The notes under the pieces are model-generated. The model did not search any database. It saw nothing but the letters and a program-made list of their open reading frames with translations, and was not told the origin of the DNA. Made by a program: the position numbers and the translations under genes. A stretch of 64,000 bases of DNA from Leptospira bourretii (GTDB lineage Bacteria > Spirochaetota > Leptospiria > Leptospirales > Leptospiraceae), in assembly GCF_004770145.1 (NCBI RefSeq), contig NZ_RQFW01000010.1:130001-194000 (forward strand). The letters run 5' to 3'. Of this stretch, positions 28,328-37,102 are shown one piece after another (the stretch's first letter is position 1; every line of letters starts with the position of its first letter).

Positions 28328-29620
28328 TTATTCGAGAACTAATCCATCATCTCCAATGGAGACTCCGTAGTTTGCAGCTGCTCTTTGCATTGCTTTTGCT
28401 ATTTCTTGTACTGCTGGTTGGATTTGATAGCGAAAGATGTTATAGTCTGCATTTTCAGTTGCTGAACCAGATACATTGACTGTGGCAATCATCCGATCGA
28501 AACGACTGGAAATGATGGAACTATTACAAGCTTGGTTTTGGGAAACATCTTCTGTGAATTCATTCAAACAGAATAGTTCGGCTGTACCAATTCGTTCGCC
28601 AATATAACTGGATTCACCACCAAGTAAGTTTTTGAGTCCATATCCTGTGATGGTTTTTGAACCTGTATAAGAACCATTATAAAGGTTATCAAGTCCTTTG
28701 GCATCGTAATAAAAGTCAGCTTTTGTATTGTCTGAAAAACAAGAGTGTTCTTCTTCCTGTTCTCCACCGAAGACTCCCGTCATCCTTTCTCCACCCCATT
28801 CTCCACCAGAAAAACGAGCAATTCCGCGAAGGATATTCTCAAAAGAAGTGGAACTTGTTTTGAATTTGGTTACATAGGAATTAGATAAAGAAGGATCCCA
28901 TGCATTTTTCAACTGAAGGAGGTGAGCTTCCAGAATTTCTGTGGCAAACAGTAGATAGGCGGATCGTTTTGCCGCAGCATTTCCTGCTCCATTGGCAGTG
29001 GTGAAGTTGGTTTGGGTGATGGAATTTCCCGGAGTGAAGTTATTTGCTGCATCCGCACCCCATAACAGATATTCGATGGCATGCCAACCGACAGAAATGT
29101 TTTTTGCTGTATCTCCATCAGGACAGGTTCCACCAGAACAATCTCCTTCATTTGCATCAATTAATCCTTGTTTTGTGATAGTGCCTGTTAAGACCACTGT
29201 ATCGATATAACCCTCATCCAAAGGCCAAGCATTCATGAGAGGTTCTAGTTCTACCCCTCCAGTAAGGCTAGGATTGTCAATGGGGCCTTGGCTAAAACGG
29301 AAGATCTCCGTTTGTAAGTAACTCCGTCTTGCCTTTCTCCAGTAAGTTTTTAATTCATTGAGTTCAGTTAGGGTAGGGGATGCTTTTGCAGCAAAAGTTG
29401 TCACCTTTTGTCTGAAGGCAACCACATCCGTATGAGCATCGCTATAGTTTTGGAAAGCAATTTGGGAATAGGTTTCCAAAAATGCAGCTTGGTTTGGCGC
29501 ACTGCCTGCAAGAGCAAGAGCAGCCAAAAGTCCGGCTTCCGAATTTTCAGATTCGGGAGTACAATAATTTAGCACAAGGCCAAGTGAAAGTACGAAAGTA
29601 AGATTTCGCATCGACTTCAT
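28328..29620 (-). CDS. imelysin-family lipoprotein (IrpA-like, first gene of operon)
   Basis: A 430-residue lipoprotein with signal ending LVLNYC. The intact GxHxxE motif appears as GWHAIEYLLWG near residue 185, and the C-terminal helical repeat ends FRYQIQPAVQEIAKAM. Phrases such as SQGPIDNPSLTGGVELEPLMNAWPLDEGYIDT match iron-regulated IrpA-type imelysins. It probably binds iron or an iron complex in the periplasm or at the surface. It is the promoter-proximal gene of the five-gene unit, and a Fur-box-like dyad lies 21 bases before its start codon. Confidence 0.92.
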   Translation of the reverse strand: MKSMRNLTFVLSLGLVLNYCTPESENSEAGLLAALALAGSAPNQAAFLETYSQIAFQNYSDAHTDVVAFRQKVTTFAAKASPTLTELNELKTYWRKARRSYLQTEIFRFSQGPIDNPSLTGGVELEPLMNAWPLDEGYIDTVVLTGTITKQGLIDANEGDCSGGTCPDGDTAKNISVGWHAIEYLLWGADAANNFTPGNSITQTNFTTANGAGNAAAKRSAYLLFATEILEAHLLQLKNAWDPSLSNSYVTKFKTSSTSFENILRGIARFSGGEWGGERMTGVFGGEQEEEHSCFSDNTKADFYYDAKGLDNLYNGSYTGSKTITGYGLKNLLGGESSYIGERIGTAELFCLNEFTEDVSQNQACNSSIISSRFDRMIATVNVSGSATENADYNIFRYQIQPAVQEIAKAMQRAAANYGVSIGDDGLVLE

Positions 29621-29640
29621 AGTAGGGTTCTCTCCTTGAA

Positions 29641-29659
29641 AATGAGATTAGTTCTCATT
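29641..29659. promoter_or_regulatory. Fur-box-like operator
   Basis: The 19-bp sequence AATGAGA-TTAGT-TCTCATT is a perfect inverted repeat with seven-base arms. It resembles the Fur consensus family (AATGATAAT-type half sites) and ends 21 bases upstream of the first imelysin gene. This position suits repression by a Fur-family protein. The divergent hydrolase gene starts 220 bases away, so control is probably of the iron operon only. Confidence 0.65.
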
Positions 29660-29764
29660 GTCAATTAAACAACGTTCGTAAAGCCAGTCTTGAGAGCAAA
29701 TGGTTTTATTTTTCCCTTGGGTTGATATTTATCAGAGTGCTAACTTCTGATCATTCGATGAACT

Positions 29765-29847
29765 TTGTTCAAAAAATCTCAACGGTTCGGAAATAAATTA
29801 TTTGACACTTGTTCAAAAAGCCTTAATTATGTGGCAATTGTTCAAAA
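29765..29847 (+). promoter_or_regulatory. three TTGTTCAAAA direct repeats around a promoter
   Basis: The ten-base word TTGTTCAAAA occurs at 29765, 29809 and 29838, all in the same orientation, within 83 bases upstream of the SGNH hydrolase gene. A TTGACA at 29802 followed after 17 bases by AATTAT is a plausible promoter embedded in the repeats. The repeats may be binding sites of an activator or repressor. Confidence 0.4.
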
Positions 29848-29878
29848 TATGTTAAAAATGTTCCGATTGGGAGGAAAT

Positions 29879-31144
29879 ATGAACACAAATAGAATTCTAG
29901 GATTGGCATTGTCCTTGGTTTTCGCAGGATCACTTTCTGCGCAGACACAAAGTCAAATGTTCCAACGTGTGGGAGTCGTAGGGGATTCCCTGAGCCAAGG
30001 TTTCTTCGGGGTCACCGTAGAGAAAAAAACACAAGATTGGGCTTATCCTGTCCTTGTGAGCAAACAAGCAGGTGCTTCCGTTTCTTACAATGTTTTGAAA
30101 GGACCTTTCGTTAACTTAGAAGATGTTCTGAAATGGGACTGCGGTATTTTCTGTATTGCGGAGAGTATCATTGGGGGCAATCAGTCCACTGTTTCTCTTC
30201 CCACTCACGCAGGGATTACGGGAGCAGAGTATACTAGTCTCTTAAAAACTTCCGGTAAATGTGAAGACATCACTGCCACCAAACAAGAAAAAGAATGGTA
30301 CTGGGCGAAGTGGTATTGGTATACATACCGTTGGGTAACAGTCGCAGATTGTAAAGAACCAGACAAGTTCCACAGGTTTGGTCTTCGTGATGCTGGCACA
30401 CAAGCCCAAGTAATGGAAAAAGTTAAACCTACTTTCCTATTTGGTTCTGCTGGTGCTAACCATGTTCTTTGTACTGCCCTCCATACATCCACAGATTGTT
30501 TGGATGAAACTAGATTCAAAAGAGATATCCGTGAATTTTTCCGCAGAATGTCTGCTATGGGAAGTTTACAAGGGGGAGTTCTCTTTACAGTTCCAAACGT
30601 AACAGCGATTGCCTTCCTTGAAAAATATAACGATCCAAATGGACGTGCTAACTATACAGGACTCAAAGCATTCTTTAGAAACTCTGTTTCTGATCCAAAC
30701 CAAGTATTGGATGCAAATGAGATCTCAACAATTTCTACCTTCCTTAATATGTTGAACAACGAAATCAAAGCACAAGCTGCAACTATGAGATTTGCTGTTG
30801 CTGATTTGCGCGTGATTTTTGATGATTTAAAAGAAAACGGAAGACCGATTCGTAGCGAATCTGGTTGGTCTCCTGGAAACGCGAGAGCAAATTGGCCGCT
30901 TCCTAACCAACCAGGTGTTTTCGGTTTAGATGGTGTTCACCCAAATATGTATGGACATTCACTATTTGCTAACGAGTTGATCAAAGCAATTAACACTCGT
31001 TATGGATATGCAATCCCACAAGTAAGTGAATACACTGCGTGGTATTATGACTCACTCAACAGAAACCCAGTGGACTTGAAAAAATTCCTGACAGAGAACA
31101 TCTTTGGTCAGGCAATTTCTTGGGTAATTTCTATCTTTACATAA
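29879..31144 (+). CDS. secreted SGNH/GDSL-family hydrolase
   Basis: A 421-residue exported esterase or lipase-type enzyme. A signal peptide ends at SLSAQ (about 21). The nucleophile lies in block [12 protein letters not shown] (S37), and the catalytic Asp/His in block [21 protein letters not shown] near residue 355. An Asn-containing block is visible at [10 protein letters not shown] near residue 185. A Trp/Tyr-rich insertion ([14 protein letters not shown]) is unusual for the family. ATG 29879 follows GGGAGG; an upstream in-frame TTG at 29765 is rejected because it falls in promoter repeats. The next gene is 11 bases away and likely co-transcribed. Confidence 0.87.
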   Translation: MNTNRILGLALSLVFAGSLSAQTQSQMFQRVGVVGDSLSQGFFGVTVEKKTQDWAYPVLVSKQAGASVSYNVLKGPFVNLEDVLKWDCGIFCIAESIIGGNQSTVSLPTHAGITGAEYTSLLKTSGKCEDITATKQEKEWYWAKWYWYTYRWVTVADCKEPDKFHRFGLRDAGTQAQVMEKVKPTFLFGSAGANHVLCTALHTSTDCLDETRFKRDIREFFRRMSAMGSLQGGVLFTVPNVTAIAFLEKYNDPNGRANYTGLKAFFRNSVSDPNQVLDANEISTISTFLNMLNNEIKAQAATMRFAVADLRVIFDDLKENGRPIRSESGWSPGNARANWPLPNQPGVFGLDGVHPNMYGHSLFANELIKAINTRYGYAIPQVSEYTAWYYDSLNRNPVDLKKFLTENIFGQAISWVISIFT

Positions 31145-31155
31145 GAGGTTAAACG

Positions 31156-31833
31156 ATGAGTAAGCGGTTTATAGGTATCATTTCGGTTTGTGGATTTCTT
31201 TTGGTAGTGTTTGCTTTTGTGGTGTGGAAATTTTCCGCTCATAAAACAAACAAACAAGTAGAAGTCACCGATTCCGATTTCGGAAGTTCGGAAAGTCACG
31301 CCAAGTCGTTGTTTGACGATCCGGAGTTTGCCGACGCTCCCAATCCAGAAGAATTGGAATTGGCACAGGCTGAGGTACTTTGGCCGTTTGCTTTGGAGAA
31401 AAAACCAAATCGTAAAGAAGAGATCAAAGAAGAATGGAGGGATTTTGCGGCCAAATATCCAAAAAATTTCTACATTCCTCGTGAAATCAGATCACGAATG
31501 ACCGAGTCAGAAGAGAAGGAACATTTGGAAATGTTGGATTCATTCACAGCAATGGATGCCAGTATTTCAGCTTCCATTTCCAAAGAAAAATGGTCAGAGA
31601 AACCATCATCAGAAGAACCAGGTGCTACAGAAAGACCTTCTGCCAAAACCCAAAAAGCTTATTTCGATTTTAAGATCAACGAATTGGAATCTAGAATCCA
31701 AATGGTTGAGTATTGGATGGAAAACAAACATCCTTCTGGTGATGTAAAGGTTTCAGCAGAAAATGATTTAAAACTTTGGAAGAAAGAACTCACAAATCTA
31801 AAAGAGGTGAGAAACCAAGTTCCGAACTCATAA
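31156..31833 (+). CDS. membrane-anchored helical protein, possible hydrolase partner
   Basis: A 225-residue protein with one N-terminal membrane helix (FIGIISVCGFLLVVFAFVVW) and a charged, helical extracytoplasmic part. The last 70 residues look like two long helices. I recognise no domain. Because it is translated with an SGNH hydrolase and has the topology of lipase-specific foldases, a helper role in folding or export is possible, but there is no sequence motif for it. A good terminator follows, making this a two-gene unit. Confidence 0.65.
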   Translation: MSKRFIGIISVCGFLLVVFAFVVWKFSAHKTNKQVEVTDSDFGSSESHAKSLFDDPEFADAPNPEELELAQAEVLWPFALEKKPNRKEEIKEEWRDFAAKYPKNFYIPREIRSRMTESEEKEHLEMLDSFTAMDASISASISKEKWSEKPSSEEPGATERPSAKTQKAYFDFKINELESRIQMVEYWMENKHPSGDVKVSAENDLKLWKKELTNLKEVRNQVPNS

Positions 31834-31860
31834 ATCTCTCTCCTAACCAAAATGAATTCT

Positions 31861-31892
31861 AAAAAGAGGACAGCCCGTCCTCTTTTTTTTTT
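31861..31892 (+). terminator. Rho-independent terminator after the hydrolase operon
   Basis: Arms AAAAAGAGGAC and GTCCTCTTTTT flank a five-base loop and run straight into a long T tract. The A-tract on the left suggests it may work in both directions. It shows that the next gene has its own promoter. Confidence 0.85.
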
Positions 31893-32010
31893 ATCTGCTC
31901 CCTTCGATGTGAAATTTCTCTCTGTGCTTGACAGGAACGACGTTCAAAAAATAGATGAATTTGAGACTCGGTATCAGTACTTGGTCGACCCTCTTTGGAG
32001 AACAGATTCT

Positions 32011-33840
32011 ATGAACAAAAACAGAAATTTCCTCAGATCCATCTTGTTTGTTTGTCTCAGCTTAACTTTTGTAGCTCAGTGCAAATCGAAAGAGGTTGAC
32101 CCGAGTGCTCTTGCTTTACTTGGTTTTAGCCTAAACCTTTCCACCATTTCAGGGACTCTTACCGATGGGGCCGGAAGTCCCATTTCCAATGCTAGTTTGG
32201 AGATTGCCACTTCGGCCAACCTTCGAGCCTCTACCTCACGTTCTCTTGCCAATACTTCGGAAACAGGAGGTTGGCAACTATCATTAGGCTCCGGTACCTA
32301 TGAGATTTTAGTAAAGGATTCTAGTGGGAAACTACTTGGATCGTTTAAGCTCTCTTCTAGTGAAAACTTAGAACCTTCCATTGAAGATGTCTCTCATTTG
32401 ACTGACAAAATTTTTCTCGTAGCTCTTGCCAACGATCGCCAAGTCGGATCGAAATTTGAAATCCTTTCTCCCAAAGATGGAAGCATCGTCAAAACCTATG
32501 ATCTAACTTTGAATGTAAAAACTTCTGATTCTTTAACTTGCCAAGTTTTACAAAACAAAACAGAAAAAAATAATTTCAATGTTGGTAAAGGGGAGGTCAC
32601 TTCTTCTCTTTCCGTCAAACCAGTACTTGGTGCAAACAAAATCCAAATCCATTGTACAAATGAAGCAGGTGTTTCTGCTAAAAAAACAATTCTAACATAT
32701 TTTGGAAATCGAATTGCGGCTGGAGGTTCTCACTCTGGTTATGTGGTGAATGGAAACCTATACACCTGGGGAAGAAATAATTTTGGACAATTAGGAACCG
32801 GAACTTCTACAGGTGATCTTACCAATCCGACTATCACGAAACTTTCAACTATTTCTAGTGTCGCATCCATTGGATTCAATCAGAACAATTCTCTTGCAAT
32901 CACAGAAGACGGATCTGTTTGGACTTGGGGAGCCAATAGCAGTGGCCAATTGGGTATGGGAAATACCGGAGACTTACAAGCGGCAGCTGCTGATGCTGGG
33001 CCTAGAAATCCTCCAAGAAAAGTTCCGGGAATTACCAATGCCGTAATGGGTGTTTATGGTTACGACCATGCATTGGTATTAAAGTCTGATGGAACGGTTG
33101 TTAGTTTTGGATTAAACTCTGTTGGCCAATTAGGAAATGGATTTGGTGGAACTGGAACTTATTCAGCAAACCCGGTGAACGTGACTGGTCTTCCAAATGA
33201 TGTGATCCAAGTGATTGCAGGAGCAGAACATTCTGCAGCCTTAACAAAGTCAGGTGACGTGTATGTTTGGGGTAGAGACCAGTATGGGAATTTAGGAGAT
33301 GGAGCGGTTGGCACTTCAACAGAAGTAAACTCAACTCCTAAAAAAGTCTCTTCCTTATCGGGGATAGTTCATATTGCCAATGGTAGAGATCATATCCTTG
33401 CACTGAAAACAGATGGGACTGTATATTCTTGGGGACTTGCTGCCAGTGGGCAATTAGGGATTGGTGGGACTGGGTCTCCATCTCCTGTTCCAACCCCAAC
33501 ACTTGTGACAGGGCTATACAATGTGGTTTCTGTATGGGCAAACGGAACACAAAGTTTTGCCATTCTAAGTGACGGAACGGTAAAAGGTTGGGGAGCTAAT
33601 TCCAGTGGAAATTTGGGAACAGGCCTTACCACTCCGGCAAAGTTGTATACTCCGGGAGACATCGTTGTTGGTGTTCGGGACATCCAATACTTTGGATGTG
33701 GAGCGCTTCATAATTTTGCAATTTTAAAGTCAGGATCTTTGTATGGTTGGGGTTGGAACTTTAAAGGTTCCATCGGTCGTGCCGATCTCCAAGAAACTTG
33801 GGCCGCCACAACACCAATTTTTCTTACCATTCCCGATTAA
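32011..33840 (+). CDS. RCC1-repeat lipoprotein
   Basis: A 609-residue lipoprotein (lipobox FVAQC). After the anchor comes a carboxypeptidase-regulatory-like beta domain (SGTLTDGAGSPISNASLEI), a second beta domain around residues 150-230, and then about seven RCC1 units from residue 235 to the end (GNLYTWGRNNFGQLGTG, VYVWGRDQYGNLGDG, GSLYGWGWNFKGSIG). Together they should form a seven-bladed propeller at the cell surface. The frame is open from 31852, but that start lies in the preceding terminator; ATG 32011 begins the lipoprotein signal. Function is unknown. The di-haem protein gene follows 26 bases later. Confidence 0.88.
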   Translation: MNKNRNFLRSILFVCLSLTFVAQCKSKEVDPSALALLGFSLNLSTISGTLTDGAGSPISNASLEIATSANLRASTSRSLANTSETGGWQLSLGSGTYEILVKDSSGKLLGSFKLSSSENLEPSIEDVSHLTDKIFLVALANDRQVGSKFEILSPKDGSIVKTYDLTLNVKTSDSLTCQVLQNKTEKNNFNVGKGEVTSSLSVKPVLGANKIQIHCTNEAGVSAKKTILTYFGNRIAAGGSHSGYVVNGNLYTWGRNNFGQLGTGTSTGDLTNPTITKLSTISSVASIGFNQNNSLAITEDGSVWTWGANSSGQLGMGNTGDLQAAAADAGPRNPPRKVPGITNAVMGVYGYDHALVLKSDGTVVSFGLNSVGQLGNGFGGTGTYSANPVNVTGLPNDVIQVIAGAEHSAALTKSGDVYVWGRDQYGNLGDGAVGTSTEVNSTPKKVSSLSGIVHIANGRDHILALKTDGTVYSWGLAASGQLGIGGTGSPSPVPTPTLVTGLYNVVSVWANGTQSFAILSDGTVKGWGANSSGNLGTGLTTPAKLYTPGDIVVGVRDIQYFGCGALHNFAILKSGSLYGWGWNFKGSIGRADLQETWAATTPIFLTIPD

Positions 33841-33866
33841 TTGATGTTTAATTTCTTTTGGTGCAA

Positions 33867-35381
33867 ATGATTAAATTTTTAATTCTATCCTTTCTTTCAT
33901 TTTCTTTCTATTTTGGATGTGCATTTGTAGAATCAAATACATGTCCAACGGGAGTGGGTTTATCTGACTTTGTTAGTTCTTCATCTGTTATGGGATGTGA
34001 GAAAGAAAAAAAGTTATGTGAAGATGGTTCCTGTTTGGCCTTACTTGGGTTGGTTCAAACCAATCGAAACTCTTGGGATTATGAAGAAGGAGAGGAACTT
34101 TCAGGTGGAAAGGCGATGACAAGTTTTGTGACAGATGCACGCGCCTTTCTACAGTTCGGAAAAAATTCACCATTGAGTACAATCTCCGAATTTACTGTGG
34201 GCCAAGCAGTATTTGAAGTTCCATGGACTGCCGGTTTTTCTTCCAGTCTGCCTGACAGAGATGGGCTTGGACCTTTTTTTCATACCAATTCTTGTTTGGG
34301 ATGCCATGTTGGAAATGGAAGAGCAGTGGAAGATGATGGAGATCCTTTGGTTTTCACCTTGGTAAGGTTAGGTGTTGGTGCAAAAGGAAATGATCCTGAG
34401 CCAGTTTATGGAACTCAGTTCCAACCGAATGCAGTTGCCGGTATAACTCCAGAAGGGAGCGTACATTTTGAATATGATACCATCGATGGAAAATACTTGG
34501 ATGGTAGCTCTTATTCTCTCAGAAAACCAAATTTAGTATTTAGTGGACTTGGTTATGGTCCCTTTCACCCAAATCACAAAACATCTGTTCGGTTGACACA
34601 ACAGGTCATAGGGCTTGGTCTTTTGGAGTCGGTTCCAGAGGAAAATATCCTTAGCCGTTCTGATCCACTGGATTTGGATGGAGATGGAATTTCCGGAAGG
34701 CCCAATTGGATTTGGGATCTTTCTGGGAGTGGAAAGTCTCTTGGTAGGTTTGGATGGAAAGCAAATGCTCCCAGTCTCAAACGCCAAAATTCAGCCGCCT
34801 TTTCTGGTGATATAGGAATCACAAGTCCCATGTTAAGTTCTGAAAATTGTTCTTTCTCTCAGACCTCTTGTGCTGGTGCAACAGGTGGTGGTAACCCAGA
34901 GATTTCAGAAGATAAAATCATCGCCATTACTAAGTATATGCAATTAGTTGCTGTACCAGTCCGCCGTAATCCAAATACGGCCACAATTTTAAATGGTAAA
35001 AAACATTTTTTCCTTGCAGGATGTAACAAATGTCATACGGAAAAGTTAGTAACGGGAAATCAAACTCCGTTTGCCCAACTAAGCAACCAAACCATTCGTC
35101 CCTATACTGACCTTCTTTTACATGATATGGGTGAGGCATTAAGTGATGGAAAATCTGATGGTGAAGCAACTGAAACGGAGTGGAGAACGGCTCCACTTTG
35201 GGGGATCGGGCTTTTTGGAACAGTAAACGGAAGGGCTCGTTATTTACACGACGGGAGAGCAAAAACTTTGGATGAAGCGATCCTTTGGCATGGTGGGGAA
35301 GCAGAAAAAAGTAAAAATTATTTTTTAGCTCTGAATGTATCGGAACGTGCTAGTATGATTCGATTTTTGTTATCATTATAA
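33867..35381 (+). CDS. di-haem oxidoreductase-family lipoprotein (second DHOR)
   Basis: A 504-residue lipoprotein (signal ending FYFGC) with haem motifs CLGCH near residue 145 and CNKCH near residue 390. It is a paralogue of the protein at 26787-28313, sharing LGRFGWKANAPSLKRQNSAA, RPYTDLLLHDMGEALSD and the C-terminal LHDGRA...EAILWHGGEAEKSKN block. Unlike that copy it has no imelysin neighbour and no Fur-like box; it follows the RCC1 lipoprotein gene closely. ATG 33867 starts the signal peptide; GTG 33861 and TTG 33858 are in frame just upstream. Confidence 0.9.
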   Translation: MIKFLILSFLSFSFYFGCAFVESNTCPTGVGLSDFVSSSSVMGCEKEKKLCEDGSCLALLGLVQTNRNSWDYEEGEELSGGKAMTSFVTDARAFLQFGKNSPLSTISEFTVGQAVFEVPWTAGFSSSLPDRDGLGPFFHTNSCLGCHVGNGRAVEDDGDPLVFTLVRLGVGAKGNDPEPVYGTQFQPNAVAGITPEGSVHFEYDTIDGKYLDGSSYSLRKPNLVFSGLGYGPFHPNHKTSVRLTQQVIGLGLLESVPEENILSRSDPLDLDGDGISGRPNWIWDLSGSGKSLGRFGWKANAPSLKRQNSAAFSGDIGITSPMLSSENCSFSQTSCAGATGGGNPEISEDKIIAITKYMQLVAVPVRRNPNTATILNGKKHFFLAGCNKCHTEKLVTGNQTPFAQLSNQTIRPYTDLLLHDMGEALSDGKSDGEATETEWRTAPLWGIGLFGTVNGRARYLHDGRAKTLDEAILWHGGEAEKSKNYFLALNVSERASMIRFLLSL

Positions 35382-35405
35382 AACGAATCCAAGGAATTAA
35401 GAGAA

Positions 35406-35443
35406 AAAGAAAAGTGCAAACCTTAAAATTTACACTTTTCTTT
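35406..35443. terminator. hairpin after the second di-haem gene
   Basis: Perfect 11-bp arms AAAGAAAAGTG and CACTTTTCTTT enclose a 16-base loop that can pair partly itself. It lies 25 bases after the stop codon. The T-rich right arm helps it serve as a terminator. Confidence 0.6.
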
Positions 35444-35491
35444 CGAATTAACACTTGAAGGTTAGGTTTTCCATTTCTAAATTTGTCTGGC

Positions 35492-37054
35492 ATGCAAAAG
35501 ACTTGGATTTTTCTTTCTTTTTTTTTCACCCTGACCCTCTTTTTGAATTGTGATCCGGTTCCTACAAAAGAGGATACAAATCCTGTCATGGAATCAGTGT
35601 CAGAAGAACAGCCAACAGAATCACTTTTGGAAGCTCTTAATTCTTCTGATCCTTTTACAAGGTCCCAAGCAACAATCCAGTTGGGGAGTCGGGAAGTCCG
35701 TTCTGCCATTCCAAAATTAAAAAAACTTTTATCAGATAAAGAACCAGGTGTTCGTGCAGGAGCCGCCATTGCTCTCGGTGATTTAAAAGACAAATCATCG
35801 TCTACGGCCATTGCCAATTTGATGTGGTCGGATTCTGAAAATCCGAAAGATGTTTATTTGGATGCCCTCACTCGTATGAAAGATCCCTCTGTGGGAAATC
35901 GAATTTATCCTTTGTTAGATGATAATAATCCTACCCTTCGTTTGCAAGTTGTAGATGCTTTGGTGCAAATAGGAGCCAAGGCAATGGGACCACAGATTTT
36001 AAATTTGGCATTAAAAAACAAAGATAGGGAAAAAGACAAAACTTATGCGATGGCACTAGGGAAATTAAAAATTTCTTCTTCTGAGTCTTATTTGTTAAGT
36101 CTGACAAAAATCCAAGATGAATCGCCAACTCTTGCCGCTGCTTATTTGGCACTTGGTAGAATCAAAGCAAAAAATGCCAATGAAGTTCTTGTAAATGCAC
36201 TGAATCTTCCTTATAGAAAAGGAAAAGAAAATGCTTCCATGGCACTCATTGAAATTGGAAATCCTTCTGTGATTACAAAAGTGTTTCAATCCTTAAGTTC
36301 TGATAATGCGGAAACGAAACTGTATGTTACGGATGTACTTTGTTCGATCCCTTCGAAAGAAGCAGCCAAGTTAGCCTTTGGTCTGTTAAATGGAAAGGAT
36401 AATAAAAATTGGGGAAGTGCGGCAAAGATTGTTGGCAGACAACGATATAGGGAAGGACGAATTCGTATCGAAGAATTATTAGAAAAATCATCTACACCGG
36501 AGCGGGATAGTTTTGCAGAAGCTCTTGGTTGGATTGGAGACAAAGCTTCTGTTCCGGTGCTTCGAAAAGTTTTGTTATCGGGCGCACCTGAAGGACCTTA
36601 TGGTTCTGCTTGGGCCCTCGGAATCCTAGGGGCCAAAGAAGCAGTGCCAGATCTCATCAAAGCCCTTGATTTAGGAGATGCCAAACTAATGGTATATGCT
36701 TTGGAAGCACTTGGTTCTATCGCAGATCCAACAAGTCTTCCCAAACTCAAAAGTCTGTTAGCTGATAGACCAAAAATGGCTCCGCAAATTCTTTCCACGA
36801 TTGCACTCATTCCCACAGAAGAAGCTAGGCTTGTGATAGAGGAAGCAACCAAATCAAAAAATGCCGAAGTATACAGGCCAGCAATGGAAGAGATTGCCAA
36901 ACGAAAAGATAAAAAATCCATTCCTCTTTTGTTAACTTATGCCAATGGTGATGATGCGGAAAAACGCAAACTTAGTTATTATGCTCTCACGGCTGTGACG
37001 GGAGAAAAATTTCGTACAGCCAAAGAATGGAATGAATGGGCCAAAAAGAATTAA
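35492..37054 (+). CDS. HEAT-repeat lipoprotein
   Basis: A 520-residue lipoprotein (lipobox LFLNC). From about residue 45 to 500 it is built of HEAT/PBS-lyase-type helical repeats, visible as recurring blocks such as AIPKLKKLLSDKEPGVRAGA, SVPVLRKVLLSG and SLPKLKSLLADRP. Such scaffolds bind proteins; no enzyme motif is visible. Start is the ATG at 35492, which begins the signal peptide. Its close neighbour downstream is a CPBP protease gene 48 bases away. Confidence 0.85.
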   Translation: MQKTWIFLSFFFTLTLFLNCDPVPTKEDTNPVMESVSEEQPTESLLEALNSSDPFTRSQATIQLGSREVRSAIPKLKKLLSDKEPGVRAGAAIALGDLKDKSSSTAIANLMWSDSENPKDVYLDALTRMKDPSVGNRIYPLLDDNNPTLRLQVVDALVQIGAKAMGPQILNLALKNKDREKDKTYAMALGKLKISSSESYLLSLTKIQDESPTLAAAYLALGRIKAKNANEVLVNALNLPYRKGKENASMALIEIGNPSVITKVFQSLSSDNAETKLYVTDVLCSIPSKEAAKLAFGLLNGKDNKNWGSAAKIVGRQRYREGRIRIEELLEKSSTPERDSFAEALGWIGDKASVPVLRKVLLSGAPEGPYGSAWALGILGAKEAVPDLIKALDLGDAKLMVYALEALGSIADPTSLPKLKSLLADRPKMAPQILSTIALIPTEEARLVIEEATKSKNAEVYRPAMEEIAKRKDKKSIPLLLTYANGDDAEKRKLSYYALTAVTGEKFRTAKEWNEWAKKN

Positions 37055-37102
37055 TAATTTCGAGATAATTTGTTTATCATTTAGGATTTTAGGAAAGATG
37101 AT

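Noticed and set aside
31852..32010. N-terminal extension of the RCC1 lipoprotein
   Set aside because: The ATG at 31852 sits at the foot of a strong terminator, and the lipoprotein signal starts at 32011.
32700..33840. Short-period repeats that might suggest a DNA repeat array
   Set aside because: They encode RCC1 units; similarity is at protein level and the DNA copies have diverged.
35350..35817. 155-codon minus-strand frame over the start of the HEAT-repeat gene
   Set aside because: It crosses a hairpin and the signal peptide coding region of the HEAT lipoprotein and has no motif.
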